Source: Sisyra terminalis
Lineage: Eukaryota; Arthropoda; Insecta; Neuroptera; Sisyridae
Reading direction: 5' to 3'
Length of the DNA stretch: 64,000 nt
Assembly: GCA_958496175.1 (NCBI GenBank)
Contig: OY292275.1
Location: 19,406,001-19,470,000 of the forward strand
Within the stretch, counting starts at the first letter, position 1; each line of letters opens with the position of its first letter. The position numbers and the translations under genes are program-made. The notes beneath the pieces were generated by a model. It saw only the letters and a list, made by a program, of their open reading frames with translations. It was not told the DNA's origin and ran no database searches. This document shows positions 27,001-38,550 of the stretch, one piece after another.

Positions 27001-27249
27001 TAATTCGGTTGCTATCAGAAATTACCATATAATACAAAAAATAATAATGAGATAGTAAGATATAAATAAAGATCCATTAATTAACAATTAAATAATCGCA
27101 ATCTAAAAGAATTCACCACACAACATACAAAAATAAATATATGAATTAATGAATACTTACTTTTCAACATTAACATTAAATAAGTAATATATACAAAAGT
27201 TAGATCAACAAGAATACACTGATTGGTGCGATAATTACTTATTATAGTT

Positions 27250-27660
27250 TTATTTATTTCTCCGAAGTCTCCAGATTCTCTTAGGAACGAAGACTAGCTT
27301 TAATTCCTCTATCTGTCAATAGGCTATTCTTTGAAGTCGGTTGGAATCAAACACCTTTGTAGTTATACCATAATTATGGGACACTTCGTTAGTAAGTGTT
27401 TTACAGAAAGCTCTCCTACACATTTACTGCAGCTCTCGATGATTCCAGTGGTGAATTGGAGATGGGTCAGCTTTGTATTCCCAATATGAAGACGGGACAA
27501 AACCACTCTGTCTCTTTTAGGAAGGTACAACTTGGCGTTGGCTCCTTTACCGAGTATTTAACCTAGTACAGTTTCTGTGGTTCTGTTAGCCAAATATTGT
27601 CCTAGCTGTCTATTATTGGAATCGGAGGTTGTCTTTCATTGGTATCTTGGAAAATGGTTC
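27250..27660 (-). pseudogene. Decayed LINE C-terminal region (polyprotein tail)
   Basis: On the minus strand, reading from about 27660 down, broken frames give LPKRDRVVLSRLHIGNTKLT, HLQFTTG, then CSKCVGELSVKHLLTKCPII. This is the well-known tail of RNase-H-bearing and related non-LTR retrotransposon polyproteins: a V(V/L)L(S/T)RLRIGHT(R/K)LTH segment followed by a C..C.....(V/I)(K/E)H....CP zinc-binding motif. Upstream on the same strand a diverged linker with several stops is visible. The patch is richer in G+C than its surroundings. Stops and frameshifts make it a dead fragment. It is a different LINE lineage from the Jockey-type element at 54.5-58.8 kb, which lacks such a tail. Confidence 0.65.
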
Positions 27661-28569
27661 CGCTTATGTAATTGGAATAGTATAGTAAACGAATAAATTT
27701 ATAGAATTTCTTTGCGTAGCCAGACTTAGCGAGATTTCTTGCGTAACCATTTCTATTTACTATTGATTTTACAAAAGTTTACTTCGTCGAAAATTTAAAA
27801 AAATATATCTTTTCTGCATTAGAAATGTAAAATTGAAAAAAAGAGCCAATTTTACTAGTTCCATTTTATTTTACATTCTTAGTTATTTTATTTTGTGTAT
27901 TAAACATTGGCTTATTTATCGACTAGTTTCAGTTTTCCGTTACCAATTAAAATTATTAATACCACTTAAGGTAGTTGAGAAGTGCGGCGGGAAATTATGC
28001 AAATAAGGAGGACTTGCCTATGCTTATAATTAGTTGTTGTAGATATTTCTATCAGACTTTTATGTACCCGGATTAAATTTTGACGCGATTTTCTATCTCT
28101 ACATTAAAATACTTTGCCTTAAAAACTTCCGAATGTTAATGATTTTAGTATTAATCGACGCGAAACATTCTAAAGAACGCACCGACATTATTTCAAAAAG
28201 AGATCATGTCTACGAAAAGAACAATCTCGAATTATTTGCGATCACGCATAACTTTGGCCATTTATACTGTGGTTAGCAGTTAAAAATTACGCAACTTTAC
28301 GATTTTTTTTCTACAAATAAGCACCTAATCGACTTGAAATTTTATAAAAACATAACTGAAATAGCTCACTACTTACTTATTAATTTTAAATTTTTCGAAT
28401 TTCTTGTGATTTTTTTTAAACAACCTTAAATTAATTGATACAATTTGCAAATGGTACAATAAACGTTTCATAGTTAAATGTAGTTGTTTCCGAAATTGAA
28501 GATCTATCATAATACTTTCAAACTATCCAAATGTCTTTCTAAAGCATAATCAATTTTTATTTAAAAAGA

Positions 28570-28860
28570 TTACAAAGGTGTGAAAAAATTATTACAAAAT
28601 TTATTAACACTATTTTGTAGTCCTGCGTTTTCCCGCCAAATTGTAGCGTAGAGCTTTTTTAACATTTTCGTGCCAAAATTAGTCCCTTCGTAAAATATTG
28701 ATATCTTTTGATCAATTTGATATTTTTCAAGGAAATTTTCATTGTTTTTTGATTTTTGCTTCACGGAACAAAGCGAGTCAACTCGTTTCCCGCGTTTAAA
28801 AAGGAGTATAAAAAGGGATACCGCGAGCTTACTCGTTTCCCGCAAAGAATGTGTTAATTA
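28570..28860 (-). other. Minus-strand open frame of unknown origin with repeated CTCGTTTCCCGC
   Basis: A minus-strand frame is open for 91 codons (28845-28570). Its C-terminal half, IDQKISIFYEGTNFGTKMLK followed by KLYATIWREN and VNKFCNN, loosely recalls the zinc-binding region of retroviral-type or DNA-transposon integrases (K..Y..I.RE....V..FC). The similarity is too weak for a call. The same stretch contains ACTCGTTTCCCGC twice, about 50 bases apart, with an unusually GC-rich setting. A relic of a mobile element is the likeliest explanation. Confidence 0.25.
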
Positions 28861-29655
28861 TATTCAAACTATATTCAAAGGATTTGTAAACAATATTTTC
28901 GAACACTTTTTTTTAGTAAAAATTACAAAAAGCAAAATCTTAGTTTCAATAATGATTCTTAATATATAGCTTAAATTTGAAAATATTTGTATAAAGGTTG
29001 GTTATGGATATTCATGCTTTAATATGCTTAAATTGAGAATTGCAATAACACGTCTTTTCCTACGTATACATAATGTACGCATTCCTCAATTTTGGCATTG
29101 TAAAGTTATCATAAAATAGCATAAAGATTTATATTTTAATACTTCAATTTTAATATTTTAATTAAAATTGTAATAGAAGTGCGGATTTTATTGTTCTTAA
29201 TGCGAATCATGAATTTGAACTGGTTTTTAAGCCTTTTGTAACTCCTCTTTAATTGTCTATTATTATAGGGAAAACGATCAACAATCAACCCTTTTTGTTA
29301 AAAACTAATGTGAAAATATCCTTTTTATATTTGTTTTACTAAAAATATGTTTCATTATACGTGAAAGAAAAGCTGTTGCGTGCACTAAATGTTTTAATAG
29401 TTTGTGTTATACATCTCTACAATTGATCGAATAACAATAGTGCTGTGTTTCATTCATGTTTAAATTTGTTTTAATAAATTAACGAAAAATGTATATCTAT
29501 GTTGTCGAAACGCCTTTGTACATTTGTGCACGTGACATAAAATGCACTTTTGTAAATTTGTATTTATTTCAGAATATTTATGTAGTTTTATTTGTACTCT
29601 AAAATATTTTTGATAACGTTTGGGCTTTAGTGAGTGTTGTCTTTGTGTGTTGCAG

Positions 29656-29738
29656 GGTGTTGTTTCGTGACGTTCTTCACTCGCAAGGCGGCCTTACAGG
29701 CGCAAGACGCCTTGCACAACATCAAGACTCTTGGAGGG
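29656..29738 (+). CDS. CELF/Bruno RNA-binding protein, 83-nt exon with second half of RRM1
   Basis: The acceptor TTGCAG ends at 29655 and the donor GTGAGC begins at 29739. The 83 nt complete the glycine codon begun at 5624 and then encode [20 protein letters not shown] followed by NIKTLGG, ending in phase 0. This supplies the RNP1 core (KG-CCFVTF) and helix 2 of the first RNA-recognition motif. Both the exon length and the phases match the exon found at this place in CELF1/2-type genes of animals. In known family members the next exon continues with a Met-His-His-Pro-type start; I did not find it before 64000. The exon is too short to stand out as an ORF but is GC-rich against its flanks. Confidence 0.95.
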
Positions 29739-29807
29739 GTGAGCATTTAATATTTTATTCTTCTTAAAACTTTCTTCTATTAATATACTTATTAGATTTA
29801 AAATTTG

Positions 29808-29882
29808 CTCGATACAAGATTCGAACCCAACACTTATCAGTTTTGGAGTGGTCACCGAGACCACTCGGCCACCAGTAAGGTC
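29808..29882 (-). repeat. tRNA-derived SINE, copy 1
   Basis: On the minus strand this reads GGCCGAGTGGTC (A-box-like, as in tRNA-Ser/Leu), then about 30 bases, then GGGTTCGAATCTTG (B box). That is the bipartite internal promoter of RNA polymerase III in a tRNA-like head. It aligns with copies at 50.93-51.00, 40.29-40.36 and 42.86-42.93 kb. It starts only 70 bases after the 83-nt exon, close to the 5' splice site. No complete tRNA cloverleaf can be drawn, so it is not a functional tRNA gene. Confidence 0.7.
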
Positions 29883-32800
29883 ATTTATACGTACTGCATT
29901 TGTATAAATTAACTATTTATCAATACATAATTCTAAAGTCTTAAATAATCTTAATTGTTCATGAAATAATTTCCATTTCTGTTAGAGCTTCAAAACATCC
30001 CTCCAATATCTTATTGAATTGAATATCATTATTCAATATCTATTACTTTAAAATTTTTTGATTATTTTTGGCTAATTTGTTATTTATTCTTCCATCAATA
30101 CCTTATTAAATCTTTACATATTCATATTTTATTGGTAACTTTGATATTTAGGTTTAAAAGACTGTTTAAAAATACAGAAAAACCGTCCAATTCGGTTTGT
30201 TATAGTTAATGGTAAATGTTTTCTATAGAAGTGGATTTTTATCATTTACTAGCTTATGGTGTAATTAACTAGATAGATATGTATGAACAGTCAATTTTGT
30301 GAACGTATAATATGTATAAATAGCTTAGTTTATGCTTAAATTGATTACCAAAATATATTTTAAAGCAGTAATTTTGCTCGCATTATTTCAGATCAATTTT
30401 AAAATAAATCTTTTTAGTAAGGTTAACAGTACTTTAAAGTTTAATCCAAAAGATATTAAAGTTCAAATCAAATGCTCCAACAACAAAAAAACTTAAAAAA
30501 ATAAACTTATAAAACTTAAAACGCAAGAAGTCCACTTTTCTTCATTTTTTTTGCAATTGTTTATAGAAATAGAAGTATGTATATGGGGCTGTAAAATAAT
30601 AAAATATTGGACAAATCAAAATTGAAAAATTTGTATCATTGGTACAAAACTTCAGGAAGATTTGTTGAATTCAATTATGCTTTATATTTTTGATTTAATG
30701 GCATAAATGTAATGAATATGTAGTGATATAATGTTTAGAAATAATTTCATTCGTTCAAGTTTAGCAGTAAAATTAGTCTGTTTTTTATTTGTTTTACCGT
30801 AAAATTTGGATTTTCTAATCAAAAAATTAAATTTTCATTGAATTCTAGACGACTTCTAGGTGCAAAATGCAAATATTGTGCTTTTTTACTTTTGTTTTTG
30901 TTGAAAGGGATATTGTACAACTTTTGGCTACTGTAGTTACGATTATCAATATCCGTTGTTGTCAATCAAACCAAACAAACGACTCGTTTATTTTGAAGGT
31001 GGCCTAAATCTATTTTTAGAACAGTCTTACGGTATTTTTTTCAATCTTAATTAGTCCAGATTATGTAGATATGTAAATTTACATTTTCTCAAATTATTGT
31101 TTTAATATATGTTTTTGTTATACTTCTTTGTTGTTAATTTAGTTTTTCATAATTGAAAAAGAATAGTTAAGGAACCATTCTTGAAATGGATTTAAAAGAC
31201 TTAAGAACGAATTGCTTAAATGTTCGGGTTAATTCTTGTCCTATGTCGATATAATAAGATCCAACTTATAGGGCCTCTTCTACTGTGATTTGTCAATACG
31301 TTTTCCTTGTTTTAAAAAGCAGAAATATAAACGGGTTTAAATAATGCTGCTGTAGAATTAAGTATATCATCTTTGTGAACTACTAAAGACACTTTAAATT
31401 GATTGTATTAAAAATCCGATCATTCTGAGCATACATAAATGTTGTAGTTCAAAGTTGTCATTGCTTTTAATCTATTCAATTATCTAAGTACAATTCATCA
31501 TTTCACTTTTCTGTGCTGTAGGCATATATTCATACAGGTAGGAAAGTCTTAACGCCTATATTTATAATTAGAAAATCATATTTTTATTTACTTATTATTT
31601 TCATTGAATTATCAAACGTTGAAATATTTTAGTTATAAAAAATAATACTAATTTAATTTTGAGTTTATTATTCATTTTGTTTTTATCACACTTATTTCGA
31701 GAACAATATTACATCCAACATGAAGCATATTCTTAGTTGTCATGTCAAAGTGTTACATACAACTTTAAATTTTGAATAACTGAAAACAAAAACTTTTTAG
31801 ACTTTCATAAAATAAAATTATACAACTTGGCACAAAGTCACAACGAAATTGTTTTCATCCTTTGGAATGGTTAAATGTTTTACGGTATTTAATCTTTATG
31901 CTACGTTGTATAGAAATGTACTCGTATTTTTTGCTTCTTTTTTCTTGTTTGAAGCCCTTTTAATATTGGCATTTGAATAAAAACATGATTTTACAATTAC
32001 ACTCAAATATAAAAAAGGTTTATATATACAATTATTTATTTTAATTTATTAAATATTAAAAAGAGATTTTTGAAACCCTTTTCAATGGCAAATCCCATGG
32101 TAGTACATCAATCCTTTTGATCTAGGACAACATATTACATTAAAGATTTAAAGCTGAGTAAACTTTGTATGTTTACGAACTTCATAATTAGTACAATACA
32201 TATACAACGTAGATTTATGAAAAAGCCCTATATTTGACCCTCTATTTTAAGGATTATGTACTAGTCTAGAAATTAAAAAGATTTCAATAGGATAATCTAA
32301 TTATAATATCTTCTAATTACCTCTGTATAACTTAAAATTATAATGGCACCAAAAATGAACTTTTAACAGAAACTTGCTAGTCAAACATATAAAAAATAGT
32401 TTTTATCAAATCTGATAATATCTTTTGACTAATAATGTGTCATGAAATGAAAATATGAACATCAATTATAATGCTATTTTTCCCTTTCTTTTTTATATAA
32501 TTATCGTCAATTGCATTCCTCGTATATCTCAAATTTCCTATATCAAAAATTAATGCCTTGCACGAGTATACAATATGGTTCATGGCATATGCTCAGAACA
32601 AAGGATACTTTTTCTGCGTTTCTGGCATTTCTAACCTATCGGTACAGCAACAATAAAACTAATATTATAATGATGATAAAAGTCAGACATATTAAATACA
32701 GTTTTATATTACAAAACGATTTTTAAGATGAATACTCAAAAAAAAAAATTTGAGAAACAAAATAAATTTTTGCTACAATATTTGCACAGAGTAGACCATA

Positions 32801-33895
32801 TTATTAATAAATTGCAGTTAAAAAATATGAATCCCTCTTTTTTCCTCTACAATAAAAGAAAAATGTTAATCCGAAAACATTTGTAAATTGTAAAAAAAAT
32901 ACGTTTTAAAACTTAATAAAAACTTTTATTACAACGCAATTGCATCGATTTTTATTCTTAATATTTGTCTTTGATTTTTATAATTTCATACCAATAAAAC
33001 GGAAGTATGCTAGAATTTAAAATTATTTTTGTTTTTAAATCATAAATTTTATTTTTTCAATAATAAAAGAGTCAAGCCCTGGTCCATGAACGTATGGGTT
33101 TTATATCATTTTATATTGATTGGATTTTCAAGAATTCTTTTAAATAATAGAAGAGGTTTCTTGCATTTCCGCGTACAACAGTGATTTTCATATATCTTTG
33201 ATAATTCTATTTAAATTATTTAACGTTTTAGGTTTTCATGTAGATGCTGCCATCTAAAGAAAGAAGCGCTTAACATCACATTAGAGGTTTAAAACTTCAA
33301 TAGCTTATTAATGTTATTAATTTGCAATTCGTGGTTTGGGAAAAATAAGAACCGTATTTTCTACTCTTATTAAATGAATATTTTGTTTAGAACTTTGTTT
33401 TTCTCTCTTTCATCAATTTATTAAAAATTTCAGTTCAATGAAGATAAAATGATTATCTATCTATAGTTAATATATTTTTTTTTTGCCATTAATTTTTTTT
33501 TAATATCTCTTATGGTAGGGAAATATTAATTAAAGTAGACAGGATTTTCTCGCTATCATATGATAGCTATTGATTAATTTTTCAAAGCTAAAGAAAAGCT
33601 TCTACACACAAAAAAAAAGAACAGATCGAAATATTTATAACCTTAATGCTTTTTGATACTCAAATTAAATAATATTTTTTAGTGAATCGTTGAAAAAACA
33701 TTACATAAATTTTTAGCAAGAAATTAAATATTAGGATTTTATTGGTGGCCGATAATGAATCCTAAAAGACCAACATTTTAATAAAACCTTTTTTATCAAT
33801 TTAACAATCCACATTATCATTTAACTAACCATTCTTTTCAATTGCAAAAAAAAATTTTTAAAATAACTTAATATCTACTTAACTAACTAAAACTT

Positions 33896-34070
33896 AACTT
33901 CTCTAATTTTTATTATTTTATTTTTATTAATTATTATTTTATTTATTATTATATTATTTTATTATTATTAATTTTTTATAATATTTATGACATCTGCTTC
34001 ACATCTACCTTTTCTGAGATGATAATTAAGTAAAGAACCAATAAAAAAATATATATATATATATTTTTAA
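33896..34070. repeat. Low-complexity ATT and AT repeats
   Basis: A run of imperfect TTATTATT/TTTTATT repeats (about 33905-33985) is followed by a pure (AT)8-type run at about 34050-34065. These are simple-sequence repeats with no further content visible. Confidence 0.8.
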
Positions 34071-35189
34071 GGAGGCAATGTTATCTTAAGAAAACATGCA
34101 AATAATTAGGATTAGCCTTAATCAAATCACAAGAATTTACTTATAGAATATTTAAAATTACATTAAAATATCTTCAGAAAAAAAATTTAACCAGAAAAAC
34201 TGTACCTTTTTCTTATCAACCAACCATCTGAGTTTTTTTAAATTATATTTTTTCGTTTGAGATTTAATTTTCCTTAAATTATTCTTTTACTATTTTGCCT
34301 ACTGTTTTTCGACTAGTTAAATAAATTATTATTCAAAAATAAAATAAATTTAATTATTTTAAATTAAGTAACCTGTTTTGCAAAATTCAATCGAACCGTA
34401 AACGCTACTTAAAACTTTTGTATTTGTAGGTAAAGAATATAGATATTAAATTGCTTTTAAACCTTACCATTATCAACAAAGCAGGGTTTGTCAACTTTAG
34501 TCTTATAGTGTAAGTTCAAGTTTATGTTTAAGAAAGTATAACTATCTGTGGAAAGTAAGTAAATATCTCGAATTGAGGCTCGACAACTTTTCAGATATTC
34601 CAAATATCTTCATTGAATTAAGGTAATTTCTACAAAGAGGAAAGTATTTCTGGTTGCGGAAAAACAAAAGCGTAGATCTTAAATTCAATTAGTTATTTTT
34701 AATTAACGAAATTTTTGATTTAAACTGTAAATTTGAAACAACCAATCTTTTATCCATATTATAGTAATCCACGGAGAAAACAATTGTCAAACAAACCAAA
34801 ACTGACACAAAACGTTTACAGCGTAAAATCGAATTCATTGTAAGATTTAATACAATGAATAATTTACTAGTCATAACGATGGTGTACTTTAACGGTAATG
34901 TACACAATTTCATAATTTTAGTTAATATATAATCATTGTTAGTTTCCACTTAGCTCAACAACTCAAATTTTAGATTAATTTTGAATGATTTTTGCTCTCT
35001 AGAATTTATCGTGTGTACTTAAGAATAAAACTTCATAAACGTGTACCTAGTTTCTAATAGGCCAATACAAATTAACGATTTGCCAAAATACCAAAGATGC
35101 ATTACTACCGTGATTTAAATGCTAAGCATGATATCTTTTAACGAAAAACAAAGTATTTATTTAATGTTGCAATATTTACATCATAGTAT

Positions 35190-36078
35190 TTGCTAAATCC
35201 GCCAGGGAAGTATCATTAGCCTTATCCTTTATAATACAAGCACTTTTGATATTCTAGCCCATCTACATTCCACAATTTTCACATATGATAATGACACAGC
35301 TATATTAGTCACAAACCAAGACCCAACAAAAGCTTCCACCATAATGCAACATCATCTTGACTTCATCTCGAAATGGTGTTAAAAGTGAAGAATCAAGATA
35401 AAAGAAGACAAATGTATCATAATAATGTTCACACTTAAATGACTAAACAACCCAAGAATATATAGATGACAAACTAATACTAATTTTAAATAACGTACAA
35501 TTCCTAGGTTTCCACCTCGATACGTAATGCTACGCAGACTCTAAGGGCTTAAATTTACACTTGAGACTAAACTAGCAATAGATAAAGTCTTAATTCAACC
35601 TATTTGGACATACGGAGTAAAGCTGTGGGGTTCTGCCAAGTATTCAACCATTCAACGCATCCAATCCTTCCAATCAACACTCCTCCACCGTATCCTAAAT
35701 TCTCCCTATTACGTTGCAAATAAGGTCATACATAACGATCTCAAAATTCCCTTCGTCCATAATTTCATCCTTGACCACTTTCAAAAATTTCATAACAAAC
35801 TGCACAACCACCTGAATCACAATGCTCAAATTCTTTCCTACACATCCCATCCAAATAACCATCCCTTCCAAAACACTGATGGCCGCGAGATCTATTAATT
35901 GATAAATCCTAACAACATTAGTTAGTTTCGCTCAACAAGTCTCAAATTCGACTATCCTTAAATGAAAAATTACTCTTCTACAGAGGAACAGAATTATTTT
36001 ATTTAGCTTTGTGTACATATTGCCTACTATACTTGTTTTTTGTATAGAGGGTAATCTTGTTTTAAATAAAAAAAAAAG
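35190..36078 (+). pseudogene. 5'-truncated, decayed Jockey-like LINE (RT fragment, 3' UTR, A-tail)
   Basis: Broken frames on the plus strand follow the order of the second half of a Jockey-type ORF2. A scrambled PQGS-type motif lies near 35203. A peptide NDTAILVTNQDPTKASTIMQ follows; the catalytic YADD has become Y-D-N-D with a frameshift. Next is HHLDFISKW, and then from about 35590 a long readable stretch with PIWTYGVKLWGSA, RIQSFQSTLLHRILNSPYYV and KIPFVHNFI, ending with a stop near 35898. The region down to 36060 looks like a 3' UTR and ends in a run of A at 36067-36077. The 5' end is truncated inside the RT domain, as is typical of dead-on-arrival LINE copies. It belongs to a different family from the 54.5-kb element, because the aligned tails differ at many positions. 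Confidence 0.75.
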
Positions 36079-36080
36079 TG

Positions 36081-36544
36081 CAGTGAAGTAAATCTGTAAA
36101 TGGGGCAAATCCGCTCTTGGCCCTTATTTTTTCGAAAATACGTTGCCTTGCACCAACTGTAAGGTAAAACATGAAGGAAAAAACTCCTAATTCTGCTTCT
36201 AAAGAAGATGATAATTTAAATAGCATTTGTAAATGCGATTTTCGCTATTACGCGAATAACTAAAAATAATAAAATAATAAAAAGCGTGGATCCAGTGCAT
36301 TAATTGTATGAACTTGATTTGTGGAAACTGAAACAAAGATTCGAAAAAAAAACAGTTTGAATGTGAAAGATCTTTTGACAATGATTAAATAAAAAAATAT
36401 TTTTTTATTTTTATGTTAGGTATATTATTATTAATAATAATACCGGTTTTGCCTCACAGTATAAGAAAATAAGATTGAATAATTTTTAAGCAGCAAAGTG
36501 CGGTTTTGCCCCAGTTCCAGGGTAAGTCTGTCCTACCAGCACTG
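36081..36544. mobile_element. Possible MITE with imperfect terminal inverted repeats
   Basis: The left end CAGTGAAGTAAATCTGTAAA followed by TGGGGCAAATCCGC is matched in inverted orientation by the right end, whose complement reads CAGTGCTGGTAGGACAGACT and then CTGGGGCAAAACCGC. The best-conserved block is GGGGCAAA(T/A)CCGC. The 464-bp interior has no coding capacity; its centre carries TACCGGTTTTGCC. It starts directly after the A-tail of the decayed LINE. Flanking 8-mers do not match, so the family is uncertain; the CAGTG terminus suggests hAT-like. Confidence 0.42.
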
Positions 36545-37479
36545 TTTGTAATTTATTAAGAAATTCATTAATTTCAGAAGATACTTTTAATCCAAATTAA
36601 TGCAACTTTAAGAATAAACCATGAGCTAAATAAAAACAGTTAGATTTTAGTATAATAGATAGAAACTACTTCAGTTTAAAGTAAACACGAATTTCTCGGT
36701 CGGTTATACCCCAGTCCATCTTATTTTCTAAATCAATCATACAGGCACGTTACATATGCTAAACACTGTTCACTCATCTTTCTTTGTATATTATTGATAA
36801 TTAATAGAATAGTTTTGCTGGCTACCGAAACCATAAAACATGAAAAAATATTTATTTTATTTATAGATTCTCTATAGACTTTAAAGCAGAAAAATTTTCT
36901 CAAATCATCACAAAACTTAGTTTCTTCCCAGATTCTTAGTGACCTTGAACCCTGAAATTTTCATTGTAAATATACGGCGCCTACATGTATGTAAATACTT
37001 TTTCAGTTCTTCGAGAAATAAGTCAAAAGTTAGGAGTTCTTTGGTTGGATTTAAATTCGTTTTAGATGTGAGTTTCAAATTGAAATAGAAATATTGAAAT
37101 AAGTTGTGGTTTTTATAATTTTATTGTCGCATTGATTTAAATATTTTTTCCAGTTAATTTTTATTATGAAGCTTCTTGATATATGTTAATATTTATGTTT
37201 CTTGGTCAACTATGCTTCAATATCTAGGAATAACAATGAATTTATAAAAGCAAAACTCTTTATTTTTTATTTAATTTGTAGCGTTTTAGTTTGAGAGCTT
37301 TTGAAAGCTTCGTAATTGTAATGAGAATAAATACATCTAGACACATTATATTTTTAAATAAAGCAATTTCATTGAATTGGCAATCATACAAAAAATTAGA
37401 TTTCGCCTCTCAACTGATAATACATAAAAATGTGCGTGATGTTGACATGTTGTCATTTGATAGAAAAGATTAGGTAGGA

Positions 37480-37870
37480 TTGGAATATTCAAATAGGTCA
37501 CACTCATGTAACGCTTTGAATGCGCTTCACGTTCATGAACCAAGACACTGTTCATGTACGATATTCTGCATAGTTTATACCGTCTGTAAGGTTCAGGATG
37601 TGCTTTCGATGATGATGTTGAATGTAGCTGTCGCTGACGAAATGGAAAAAGCGTTGCTGCCCTTTTTATGTTAGCGGGATTGTGTGCTTCCATACCTACC
37701 TACCACACGAATGGGCTGTCATTCCAATCTATCTTGCACAATTTGCATACCGACGCTTGGTACACACCAATACACTTCATTGCCCATTCCATCGATTTGA
37801 ATACTCGCTGACATCCCAAAAAGAACATCCATTTGAAATTTCTAGATTCTTTGTAATAGATACCACTTTT
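37480..37870. other. GC-richer patch with overlapping open frames, unexplained
   Basis: Base composition is markedly more balanced than in the flanks, and both strands are open over several hundred bases. A minus-strand frame of 115 codons begins with an ATG at 37693, and plus-strand frames span 37480-37674 and 37682-37879. None of the translations shows a domain, and the codon patterns do not favour one strand. The motif GTTCATGAACC near 37530 recalls palindromes at the right edge of the window. It could be a conserved regulatory block or unidentified repeat. Confidence 0.25.
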
Positions 37871-38506
37871 CCTATTTGATTTACAACAAATTGATACTGA
37901 TTTTGATTCTTATTGTTTTATTGAATTAGCATAATTTATCCTTCTTTACATTTTACATCTCCGTAAATCGTTCGTTCGTTCGCATGTTATCGACTTTTTC
38001 CATCAATTCTTTGCAAACCTATATTTATTTATGTGTCCTAAGTCATTAATTTTTATCTGATGAAAACATTTTTAATTGTCACATAAAAGATTTCTTTATT
38101 CTAAACTATTTCAAGAAGATCATAGTTTTTTTCTTACATTTTCAGCAGTGGTCACATATTTTTAAAGTTAGCAAAAATACTGAACTATTTAAATAACGAA
38201 CTATTTTTTCATAAATTATTTTTATTACCTTTGTCCACCTCAATCTGTCTGGGATATTCTATTTTTCAAACAAAGATTTCGATATAATATTTAATTGTCT
38301 TGTCAGTGTATAGTCAATGTTTAGCAAGTTTACAAAACATATTTTAAAAATATATTTAATATTAGTACATATTAAAAATATAATGTTCAATTAAAAAGCT
38401 TTGAATTTTATCTGCTAACTGTTATTGTCTGAATTTCAAACACCCATTGTATTTTTTGTCCAAACAATTCATGTCAACTTTAATTGAAATCAAAACAGTT
38501 AATTGA

Positions 38507-38550
38507 TGAGGGAAAGAAAATTACATGAGGTGAGGGAAAGAAAATTACAA
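38507..38550. repeat. Short tandem duplication
   Basis: TGAGGGAAAGAAAATTACA occurs twice in direct succession, separated by TGAGG-type junction bases, giving a period of about 23 bp. It is a two-copy tandem duplication and probably a recent replication slip. Confidence 0.8.

Larger units (their letters stand above)
5625..29655 (+). other. Intron of the CELF/Bruno gene, about 24.0 kb
   Basis: The intron starts GTTGGT and ends TTGCAG, interrupts a glycine codon in phase 1, and separates the two halves of RNP1 of the first RRM. Its 24,031 nt contain a Penelope-like relic, hammerhead-like sequences and a LINE C-terminal relic, listed separately. The stretches 6970-13226, 14111-19925, 20225-21195, 21485-24000, 24090-27250 and 27665-28565 show only AT-rich sequence, homopolymers and short chance frames. 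Very long introns in this part of the gene are known for fly Bruno genes. Confidence 0.85.

Noticed and set aside
38048..38062. CTGATGA followed by AAA as a hammerhead
   Set aside because: The GAAA overlaps the first core, leaving no stem II.
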